DNA from: Cycloclasticus pugetii PS-1
GTDB lineage: Bacteria; Pseudomonadota; Gammaproteobacteria; Methylococcales; Cycloclasticaceae
DNA length: 64,000 nt
Assembly: GCF_000384415.1 (NCBI RefSeq)
Contig: NZ_ARVU01000001.1
Span: 1,116,001 to 1,180,000, forward strand
Direction: 5' to 3'
Part shown: piece by piece, positions 58,764-64,000 of the stretch
Layout of the letters: every line of letters begins with the position of its first letter
Numbering within the stretch: the first letter of the stretch is position 1
The notes under the pieces: generated by a model
What the model was told of the DNA's origin: nothing
Databases searched by the model: none
What the model saw: the letters and a program-made list of their open reading frames with translations, nothing else
Made by a program: the position numbers and the translations under genes

Positions 58764-58823
58764 TATATTTTAAGTACTTGAAATATATTTTAAGTACTTA
58801 AAGTATATTTCAAGTACTCAAAG
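58764..58823 (+). repeat. Three tandem 20-bp repeats (iteron-like) before the regulator/replication genes
   Basis: Exactly adjoining units at 58764-58783, 58784-58803 and 58804-58823. The first is TATATTTTAAGTACTTGAAA; the others differ at one to four positions. Each contains the palindrome AAGTACTT (AAGTACTC in the third). Two helical turns per unit put the copies on one face of DNA, as for iterons or a cooperative operator. They end 60 bases before the AlpA-like gene. Confidence 0.85.
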
Positions 58824-58883
58824 GATATAAAGCAGAGGCAAACCAAAGGAAAATTTTCTCCAACGATTTCAAAAGGAGAAAAT

Positions 58884-59081
58884 ATGTCACATTTACTTAC
58901 CACCAAACAAGCAGCAAATTTCTTATCAGTTAGTGCCGCATTTTTAGAGCGTGACCGTTGGGCGGGAGCACGGATTCCATTCATAAAACTAGGTACCCGT
59001 TCAATTCGATATCGTGAAGAGGACCTAGAGCGTTACATTCAACAACAAGTACGGTTTTCAACATCAGAGGAGGGCTATTAA
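58884..59081 (+). CDS. AlpA/MerR-type helix-turn-helix regulator
   Basis: A 65-residue DNA-binding protein with LLTTKQAANFLSVSAAFLER then YREEDLERYI, the winged helix-turn-helix of the AlpA/excisionase family. In P4-like elements AlpA-type proteins regulate integrase or act as excisionase. AAGGAG precedes the ATG. The three upstream 20-bp repeats are a candidate operator. Its stop codon abuts the ATG of the replication gene (TAAATG), so the two are co-translated. Confidence 0.85.
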   Translation: MSHLLTTKQAANFLSVSAAFLERDRWAGARIPFIKLGTRSIRYREEDLERYIQQQVRFSTSEEGY

Positions 59082-60797
59082 ATGTCTACCTCTGCATTAC
59101 CTTGGCAAGTTATCCGTGAGGACAAGCTACATTGGCAAAACTGTTTAGATGCTATTCCTTTTGAATTTCGCTGGAAAGCTAAATCTGAAGCAGAATCAAT
59201 GAGCCGCTTTGATGGAAACTATTTCTTACTTAACCTTAAAGAAAATTCACATGTGGGTGATGCTCCGCTCATTTATTCTGATGACGAAATTCAACAGACA
59301 GCAAAAAGTTGTTCTGAGGATTTATCAAAACGTTTGGCTAGTTTCGGTGTCGATACAAACTTATGCGTAGATATGGTTCTTATTTACTTAAAGAAATGGG
59401 GCATCCAAGTATCACGAAATTTCTTAAAGAAAACACCGCCCGAAAACTTCTTAAAGAGAGCGACATGTGATCTATGGTGGCGTCGCCAGTTAAGAAAAAT
59501 TCATGGGCGAAAAGCAGAACAAATTGGTATTAACCTTGGCCTAGTTCAAAAGAAATCAGGGGGATATTGCTCAGATTTTGCGTTACAACGCCGTAAAGAT
59601 CAGTTATTAAGAAATAAGGCCCTGCTTGAAAAACTTGAAGCCGAAAACCAGGAGGGGCAGGTATATTCACTCGATGAGCTTGCTGCATTAGGTGTCTCAA
59701 ACCCAAGCATCAAGCGCAGCGAGTTAATGGTAAGAATGAGAGGGTTTGAGGAGTATGCAAACGAAGCAGGGCATGATGCTGAATTTTATACGATCACATG
59801 CCCTTCAAGGTTTCACTCGCATTTATCAAAATCCGGTAAACGCAATCCTAAATATAGTGGGGAAACACCACAACAAGCTCAGAAATACCTAGGGAAAGTA
59901 TGGTCAAGGGTTAGAGCTAAACTTAGTAGAGATAATTTGCCAGTTTATGGGTTTCGTGTTGCAGAACCTCATCACGACGGTTGCCCACATTGGCATATGT
60001 TGTTCTTTATGAAACCGGAACATAAGAAGCTTGTAAGACAAATTATACGAAAATATGCTCTGGCTGATTCACCAGATGAAAAGGGCGCACAAGAATATCG
60101 GTTTGAATCAGTTAGTATTGATCCAAGCAAGGGAAGCGCAACAGGCTATTTAGCTAAATACATCGCAAAAAACATTGATGGTCATGCAGTCGGTGAAGAT
60201 TTTGAAACGGGGCGTGATGCAGAACAATCTAGTGAACGTGTCGAAGCATGGGCCGCAACGTGGGGCATTCGCCAGTTTCAACAAATAGGCGGGCCACCAG
60301 TTGGTGTGTGGCGCGAATTACGTCGTATGGAAACAGAAGAATCGGGGGTGATAGAAAAAGCACGTCGTGCTGCTGATAACTCAGATTGGTGTAGTTATAT
60401 CGAAGCACAAGGTGGTGCACTTTCAAGACGTTCAGAGATGCCCATTAAAGTAGCAGTATGGGAAGAATATGAGCAAGAAACTGGAGCCTTAACACTCCCC
60501 CCAATTGGACGCTATGGAGACTCAATCAAAGGGCGTATTTTCGGGCTTGTTTCTAAAGGCGTTCACTATGTTACAAGATTCTATAAATGGACTATCAATT
60601 GGGTTAAAAATAATCCTAATCAAGACGAACATATAATTAAAGCCAAGCCTGAGTTTAATTTATTTAAAAAGGGTGGGGGGTTAGCGCCACAATCTACGGA
60701 TTTAAGATCTAAAGGTCAGCGGCAACCTTATGAACTCGGGTCATTTGATATCTTGAGTGGTGTAGCGATAGCTACGCCCTTGGAGTTCTGTCAATAA
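59082..60797 (+). CDS. HUH-type rolling-circle replication initiator (P2 gpA-like)
   Basis: A 571-residue replication endonuclease. The HUH metal-binding motif is [12 protein letters not shown] (H303, H305); motif 1 is probably [15 protein letters not shown]; the two tyrosines of motif 3 are Y356 and Y360 in [10 protein letters not shown], the YxxxY arrangement of phage P2 gpA and phiX174 A proteins. These proteins nick one strand at the origin and stay joined to its 5' end. The protein is shorter than P2 gpA (761 residues) and there are no phage structural genes nearby. It probably lets the excised element replicate. Followed by the cassette array in opposite orientation. Confidence 0.85.
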   Translation: MSTSALPWQVIREDKLHWQNCLDAIPFEFRWKAKSEAESMSRFDGNYFLLNLKENSHVGDAPLIYSDDEIQQTAKSCSEDLSKRLASFGVDTNLCVDMVLIYLKKWGIQVSRNFLKKTPPENFLKRATCDLWWRRQLRKIHGRKAEQIGINLGLVQKKSGGYCSDFALQRRKDQLLRNKALLEKLEAENQEGQVYSLDELAALGVSNPSIKRSELMVRMRGFEEYANEAGHDAEFYTITCPSRFHSHLSKSGKRNPKYSGETPQQAQKYLGKVWSRVRAKLSRDNLPVYGFRVAEPHHDGCPHWHMLFFMKPEHKKLVRQIIRKYALADSPDEKGAQEYRFESVSIDPSKGSATGYLAKYIAKNIDGHAVGEDFETGRDAEQSSERVEAWAATWGIRQFQQIGGPPVGVWRELRRMETEESGVIEKARRAADNSDWCSYIEAQGGALSRRSEMPIKVAVWEEYEQETGALTLPPIGRYGDSIKGRIFGLVSKGVHYVTRFYKWTINWVKNNPNQDEHIIKAKPEFNLFKKGGGLAPQSTDLRSKGQRQPYELGSFDILSGVAIATPLEFCQ

Positions 60798-60830
60798 CTG
60801 TACGTTATTAATAATATTGTCTGGAATTAC

Positions 60831-60907
60831 CTATAACGCCAAGCTAAGCGGCGCAGCTTTGCAGCGTCCGGCGCCTGAAAGGCGCGAAGTTAATTGACTT
60901 GTTAGGT
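60831..60907 (-). repeat. attC site 1 (downstream of SH3 cassette gene)
   Basis: On the minus strand: R'' box ACCTAAC (60907-60901) directly after the SH3 gene stop, an imperfect inverted repeat (CAAGTCAATTAACTTCGCGC against GCCGCTTAGCTTGGCG), an inner stem GCGCC/GGCGC, and R' GTTATAG (60837-60831), 77 bases in all, within the normal attC size range. The R' box departs from GTTRRRY at one base. Confidence 0.75.
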
Positions 60908-61597
60908 TTAATATTTATAGACACTATTGATTTCACATTCGATGGAATCTATTTTTACGTTAATAACTTCTTTGTATGAGCTGAAAGTAAAATCAAAATC
61001 CATATCGCCGGACTCTGAGCCGTAAGAGTAGAGCGAATGGTTTTCCGATTCGCTGTCAGAGTTATAGCTCCAAGAATATCCATCTCTTTTCTTATATTTT
61101 ATTTCAACCTCGCATTCCACATCTACATTTAGGTAGTCGTCTCCTTCGTAGTCTGACGAAACGCTGTATTCGACTTCAATTTCGCAACTGCGATAATAAG
61201 TGCCATCATAAGACTCTCGACAATCCATTTCCGCATCTGTAGCGGTAACACAAACCTGTGCATTTGAATCATATTCATACTCACAATCATCCCCAGATAC
61301 ACCATAAGAGCTTGTGGATCTTGATGTGTTTCCTGAGTTAACTACCTTTAAATACGAACTGCTCACCCAACCGTATTTAGCTCTGCCGGGATCATTTCCA
61401 GGTAAGTACATGATCATTGCCCAGCTTCCTTGCACTCGCATTACCCCTACAATTGAGTTTTGCGGCAAGGAAAATAGAACTTTACCTTCCGGCTCCGATC
61501 TTACGTTTAAGGAGGAAGCCGTTGTTTGAGCAATGGTCGTTGCAAAAACACTCGAAGAAAAAATAGCTATGAATATAAATAATATGACTTTCTTCAA
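60908..61597 (-). CDS. Secreted bacterial SH3-domain protein, cassette-borne
   Basis: A 229-residue precursor with a signal peptide of about 19 residues (cleavage near VFA-TTI). An SH3_3 domain follows (about 20-88: ASSLNVRSEPEGKVLFSL, YGWVSSSYLKVV). The C-terminal half (about 100-229) is rich in Asp, Glu, Tyr and Ser with several Cys (GDDCEYEYDSNAQVCVTATD), unlike anything I know. Bacterial SH3 domains often bind cell wall. The gene has its own attC site directly after the stop and a cassette boundary 17 bases before the start, so it is an integron-type cassette cargo. Confidence 0.8.
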   Translation of the reverse strand: MKKVILFIFIAIFSSSVFATTIAQTTASSLNVRSEPEGKVLFSLPQNSIVGVMRVQGSWAMIMYLPGNDPGRAKYGWVSSSYLKVVNSGNTSRSTSSYGVSGDDCEYEYDSNAQVCVTATDAEMDCRESYDGTYYRSCEIEVEYSVSSDYEGDDYLNVDVECEVEIKYKKRDGYSWSYNSDSESENHSLYSYGSESGDMDFDFTFSSYKEVINVKIDSIECEINSVYKY

Positions 61598-61613
61598 TTT
61601 GCACTCCGTGGAA

Positions 61614-61676
61614 ACCTAACGATTTGGGTAAGGCGCGCGACGCTTTTTCGCGTCGCACTTGACCCGCTTGTTAGCA
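61614..61676 (-). repeat. attC site 2 (between the DUF2167 and SH3 cassettes)
   Basis: On the minus strand: R'' TGCTAAC (61676-61670), stem elements GGGTCAAG with CTTACCC and GCGACGC with GCGTCGC, and R' GTTAGGT (61620-61614), which fits GTTRRRY exactly. At 63 bases it is a short attC. It starts 3 bases after the DUF2167 stop. Confidence 0.85.
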
Positions 61677-61678
61677 AT

Positions 61679-62536
61679 TTAGTTTGGAGTACCACTGAAT
61701 TTTTCCTTAATCCATCGCCAAACATATACCAATGGTAGAAAGACTAAAAACCAAAGCTTCTTAGCAAAAATAGCTGCCATAGCTATAATTCCAGCTTTTG
61801 CTACTGCTTTTCCAGTTGCTAATTTATAAACTAATGCACCAACGCCTGCTGCTGCCACAGTATCTGTGCCAGGAACATAATCAGTATATTTAAAACCATC
61901 GTTATAATTGTAATTTGCAAGTACAGGTTCGAGAGCTATTTCTGAGCTTGTAAATTGTTCTGGAGAGCCTATCCATATAATTTCAGTATATCCTTCACGG
62001 CCAAGTTTTAATGCCTTCGCATTAATGAACCTGTTATTTTCTTCATCATGGCCTGCTATTGCCCAGTAAACTGTATTGTTAACATTATCAAGATGAGGGT
62101 CCTGCGCCCAACCATCAACATATAGATTTGAATAACCTTCACCTCTTAACTTATTTGCTTCAGCCGTTCCATCTTGTATTTCTTTGAGCATTTCATCTTT
62201 GTCTACATTGTCACTCCAATCATCTTTCGTAAGATAACCGACTTTATTAATTGTATAAATTACTTGTGAGTCAGCTTCAGGTCCTTGAACTCTCAATATT
62301 GCAGCATCTGGATTGTAGTTTCTGTGCCCTTGCATAATGAACATATATTCAGCAGCGTCCTTACCTACGACGAGGAAGTCATTTTCTGTTGTTGTTATTT
62401 CAGCTTTATTTTTTGAAATTGAATAAACACTTGGTTCTTGCTTCCAATCAAGAGCTCTTAATTGATTTAGATGATCTTCTTCTGATGCTGAAGCCTGCGT
62501 GGCAAATATTAATAGAATTATAAAAAGTGCTTTCAT
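61679..62536 (-). CDS. DUF2167 membrane-anchored protein, cassette-borne
   Basis: A 285-residue precursor: signal peptide of about 17 residues (ASASEED), a DUF2167 domain with GYLTKDDW, YVDGWAQDPHLDN and ALKLGREGY, a glycine/alanine-rich segment (DTVAAAGVGALVYKLATGKA) and a C-terminal pair of hydrophobic stretches ending WRWIKEKF. DUF2167 proteins are predicted membrane-anchored extracytoplasmic proteins of unknown function. GAGGGA precedes the start. The gene is followed at once by attC site 2 and preceded by a cassette boundary at 62574, so it is the first cassette of the array. Confidence 0.85.
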   Translation of the reverse strand: MKALFIILLIFATQASASEEDHLNQLRALDWKQEPSVYSISKNKAEITTTENDFLVVGKDAAEYMFIMQGHRNYNPDAAILRVQGPEADSQVIYTINKVGYLTKDDWSDNVDKDEMLKEIQDGTAEANKLRGEGYSNLYVDGWAQDPHLDNVNNTVYWAIAGHDEENNRFINAKALKLGREGYTEIIWIGSPEQFTSSEIALEPVLANYNYNDGFKYTDYVPGTDTVAAAGVGALVYKLATGKAVAKAGIIAMAAIFAKKLWFLVFLPLVYVWRWIKEKFSGTPN

Positions 62537-62567
62537 ATCATTCCCTCGGTAGTTTTTAATATTTTCT

Positions 62568-62574
62568 TGCTAAC
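62568..62574 (-). other. 5' boundary of the cassette array (GTTAGCA)
   Basis: The heptamer GTTAGCA on the minus strand, 31 bases before the DUF2167 start, is the exact complement of the R'' box TGCTAAC of attC site 2. That is the relation expected of the two ends of one cassette. Upstream there is AATAACAA but no recognisable attI. Confidence 0.65.
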
Positions 62575-62591
62575 TTGTTATTAAGGGGAAT

Positions 62592-62643
62592 AAAAATTCC
62601 CTGTAATTCTTACTTTTATATGGACAAAAATTCCTAGTAATTC
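62592..62643 (+). repeat. Two 18-bp direct repeats upstream of the cassette array
   Basis: AAAAATTCC-N2-GTAATTC occurs at 62592-62609 and 62626-62643, 34 bases apart. They lie on the 5' side of the cassettes; they may be a regulatory or recombinase binding site. Function unknown. Confidence 0.55.
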
Positions 62644-62821
62644 GATATTAAGCATTAAACAGAGAATAGAAGAAGCATTTGTACATCTGTTAATAATACT
62701 ACAAAAGATTCACCGGCCTTGAGAATTTAAAAGTAAGTGTCATTAGATCTACCGCAATTCAAAATTTAAAACTAACTTGTTTAAGTCCTCTCTCTTTATA
62801 CCCACTGAAAAGAGAGTTATT

Positions 62822-62883
62822 GCCCTGTGACGCCTATTAAATAATAGGTGACTAATTATCACCTCAACTGCCTCCAGGGCGTC
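62822..62883. other. Folded non-coding segment with nested inverted repeats
   Basis: Outer pairs GACGCC (62829-62834) with GGCGTC (62878-62883), or alternatively GCCCTG (62822-62827) with CAGGGC (62875-62880). Inner pairs CCTATTA/TAATAGG (62833-62848) and AGGTGA/TCACCT (62846-62864). Several pairings exclude each other. It may be a small RNA, an origin or a leftover recombination site. The 572-base gap from 62537 to 63108 holds this, the 18-bp repeats and the tRNA-like remnant. Confidence 0.45.
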
Positions 62884-62899
62884 TACATAAGGCAAGTAT

Positions 62900-62936
62900 A
62901 AAAAAGCCTCAACACCGAGAAACGGTGCTAAGGCTT
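62900..62936 (-). terminator. Terminator after the tRNA-like remnant
   Basis: On the minus strand: AGCCTTAGCACCG-TTTCT-CGGTGTTGAGGCT followed by six T residues. It stands in the same place relative to the tRNA-like piece as the tRNA-Leu terminator does to tRNA-Leu. Confidence 0.8.
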
Positions 62937-62945
62937 TGATTTGTA

Positions 62946-62990
62946 TGGTGGCCTACAAGGACTTGAACCTTGCGCAAATGGATTGTGAGT
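62946..62990 (-). pseudogene. tRNA 3'-half-like remnant, isotype unclear
   Basis: The minus strand ends with a T-arm (CAAGG, loop TTCAAGT, CCTTG), an acceptor-like TAGGCC, A and CCA. The acceptor strand is one base short and no 5' half is found, so it is not a working gene. It is followed by its own terminator. Probably an attachment-site remnant of another integration. Confidence 0.5.
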
Positions 62991-63082
62991 TTTATTGCCT
63001 TTTACTTATGAAATTGCATGTGTTTTAAGTGATATTATTTGGTTTGAATATGACGCAGCAATCATTATAAGGAAATTATATT

Positions 63083-63112
63083 ATGGCAAGGAAAGATAAA
63101 GGTAATAAATGA
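63083..63112 (+). CDS. Nine-residue leader peptide overlapping the channel gene
   Basis: ATG at 63083 preceded by AAGGA reads MARKDKGNK and stops at 63112; its end overlaps the channel start as ATGA. This looks like a coupling leader, since the channel ATG itself has only a weak AAAGG site inside the leader. May be chance. Confidence 0.4.
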   Translation: MARKDKGNK

Positions 63113-63597
63113 AATTGAAAGAATTGTTTAGATTAAAAGATCTAGAAAATAGCGGGGTTTTGATCATTTCTATTATTCTGTCATATCTATGTCTGCTATC
63201 AGCAGAGTACATAGGATATTGGGGGATAGGGCTTACAATTATTACTATCCTGTTACCTACAGTCTATTATGTATGGTCTTTTAAGAAGGGTGAGAATTTA
63301 GGTGAAAAATTCACGTTTTATTTCCTCAACTTGATAATAATGATTGCTTATTTTGGTGTATTGTACAAAGCCTTTGGAATCAAATTACCAGATGGAAAAG
63401 AAGCAAATCTTTTTGATGCATTTTATTTTAGTGTAGTGACTTGGACTACATTAGGCTATGGCGAAATTCTTCCATCTAGTACTGAATCCAAAATTTTTGT
63501 AATTGTTGAAGTTATGCTTGGCTATATCTATATGGGAATATTAATTGGTAAGTTGCTCGTACTCTCAAAGCTTGGTGAGGAAAAGAAAAAAGATTAA
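63109..63597 (+). CDS. Small potassium-channel-like membrane protein
   Basis: A 162-residue membrane protein with four hydrophobic segments (about 15-33, 36-54, 72-90, 127-148). The pore region before the last helix reads SVVTWTTLGYGEILPSS, a selectivity filter of the T-x-GYG type with Glu where Asp is usual. It matches the Ion_trans_2 family of two-helix pore channels. It has no cytoplasmic RCK domain. It sits between the tRNA-like remnant and tRNA-Leu and is likely cargo; role unknown. Confidence 0.8.
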   Translation: MKLKELFRLKDLENSGVLIISIILSYLCLLSAEYIGYWGIGLTIITILLPTVYYVWSFKKGENLGEKFTFYFLNLIIMIAYFGVLYKAFGIKLPDGKEANLFDAFYFSVVTWTTLGYGEILPSSTESKIFVIVEVMLGYIYMGILIGKLLVLSKLGEEKKKD

Positions 63598-63759
63598 GTA
63601 AAGATATTTTGTAGGGGCAACCGAGATTTCCATAACGATCTAGATCTTTCTTTATAAGTCATCAAGGTAGTAGCTGGATGACGCCACTTCTTGTATTTTT
63701 TATTTAGATTTGCTTGTTTGATTCCCTGCGGGAAACACTAGTTATTTACCAAATAAACC

Positions 63760-63783
63760 GTCTACTATGCGTCTACTATTTAG
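63760..63783 (+). repeat. Tandem GTCTACTAT arm-type motif, right end
   Basis: Two copies of GTCTACTAT separated by GC, the same orientation and spacing as at 56696-56719. It ends 54 bases before the right copy of the tRNA-Leu repeat. It supports the right end of the element being at tRNA-Leu. Confidence 0.7.
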
Positions 63784-63793
63784 GAAAGGGCAT

Positions 63794-63827
63794 AAAAAAG
63801 CCCCAGTACAATTAAGTTCTGAGGCCT
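63794..63827 (-). terminator. Terminator of tRNA-Leu
   Basis: On the minus strand: CCTCAGAAC / GTACTGGGG stem with a loop of about five bases, then GC and six T residues, 10 bases after the tRNA-Leu CCA end. Nearly matches 56476-56508. Confidence 0.8.
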
Positions 63828-63836
63828 TGATATAAA

Positions 63837-63924
63837 TGGTGCCTGGGGCCGGAATCGAACCGGCACGACTGTTAAGGTCGCGGGATTTTAAGTCCCGTGT
63901 GTCTACCAATTTCACCACCCAGGC
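63837..63924 (-). tRNA. tRNA-Leu(UAA), intact
   Basis: 88-base class II tRNA: acceptor GCCTGGG/CCCAGGC, anticodon stem CGGGA/TCCCG with loop CTTAAAA giving anticodon TAA, a long variable arm, T-loop TTCGATT and encoded CCA. Its 3' half (63837-63893) is duplicated at 56520-56576, so it is the integration target. Confidence 0.96.
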
Positions 63925-64000
63925 AATCAAATTGAGCGCGAATTTTACCCTATGATGACGATAATGACGAGTGGAAATTATTATAAATTTATAAATTTTT

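Larger units (their letters stand above)
56520..63893. mobile_element. 7.3-kb integrative element in tRNA-Leu(UAA)
   Basis: Bounded by 57-bp direct repeats of the tRNA-Leu 3' half, with matching arm-type motifs near both ends. Contents in order: integrase, unknown protein, three 20-bp repeats, AlpA-like regulator, HUH replication protein, two inverted cassettes with attC sites, a folded non-coding segment, tRNA remnant and potassium-channel gene. Excision would give a circle of about 7317 bases. There are no phage structural, packaging or conjugation genes, so it is best called an integrative (perhaps mobilisable or satellite-like) element. Confidence 0.85.

Noticed and set aside
58764-58823. 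Tandem repeats as a CRISPR array
   Set aside because: The units adjoin with no spacers and no cas genes are present; they fit an operator or iteron set.
56520-63893. Element as a prophage
   Set aside because: No capsid, tail, packaging or lysis genes are visible; only integrase, regulator and a phage-like replication initiator.
63742-63930. Minus-strand open frame with VVKLVDTRDLKS
   Set aside because: It is the translated tRNA-Leu gene, another common artefact.

Overview
The window looks like the chromosome of a low-GC, probably marine gammaproteobacterium. The order truA-trpFBA-accD-folC-dedD-cvpA-purF-metZ, the ftsK-lolA-rarA run and the YdbH/YnbE/YdbL cluster are typical of that class. 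A Thiotrichales relative such as Methylophaga or Cycloclasticus is my guess from overall feel only; nothing here fixes the genus.

Region 1 (1-14.8 kb) is housekeeping. It runs from the end of pdxJ through truA and the late tryptophan genes, then accD, folC, a SPOR protein, cvpA, purF and metZ on the plus strand, followed by a YebC-family regulator, a reverse-strand TANGO2-like gene and acnB with a clear terminator. Region 2 (15-20.4 kb) is a two-gene signalling operon: a hybrid PAS histidine kinase and a hemerythrin-like/receiver/EAL protein. Region 3 (20.4-27.9 kb, minus strand) is a nitrate-acquisition unit: SIMPL protein, alginate-export-type porin, NasT antiterminator, an attenuator leader, then nrtA, nrtB and a double-ATPase nrtCD. 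Region 4 (27.9-46 kb) holds sthA, a DUF455 ferritin-like protein, lpxH, a cyclophilin, cysS, folD, a Pro-Arg-His tRNA cluster, rsmJ, ftsK, lolA, rarA, a BON lipoprotein, an FKBP, manC and YdbH-YnbE-YdbL. Region 5 (46-53.2 kb) has a retropepsin-like/7TM-transglutaminase/ATP-grasp trio and a CHASE kinase, response regulator and GGDEF-EAL set.

Region 6 (53.2-63.9 kb) is accessory. The left part is a decayed defence patch: a truncated unknown gene, a frameshifted C-terminal scrap of a type I restriction HsdR, and an intact solitary OLD-type ATPase/TOPRIM nuclease. To its right is a 7.3-kb integrative element bounded by 57-bp direct repeats of the 3' half of tRNA-Leu(UAA). Each end also carries a tandem GTCTACTAT motif that looks like an integrase arm site. 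The element encodes a P4-type integrase, an unknown protein, an AlpA-like regulator behind three tandem 20-bp repeats, and a P2-gpA-like HUH replication protein with a YxxxY motif.

Behind the replication gene, in the opposite orientation, sit two integron-type gene cassettes (an SH3 protein and a DUF2167 membrane protein), each with its own attC site. No integron integrase is visible. For both cassettes the 5' boundary heptamer is exactly complementary to the R'' box of the attC at the other end of the same cassette. A folded non-coding segment, a tRNA-like remnant with terminator, and a small potassium-channel gene complete the element. The most unusual content is this combination of a rolling-circle-type integrative element with integrase-less cassettes and the remnant tRNA/terminator module.
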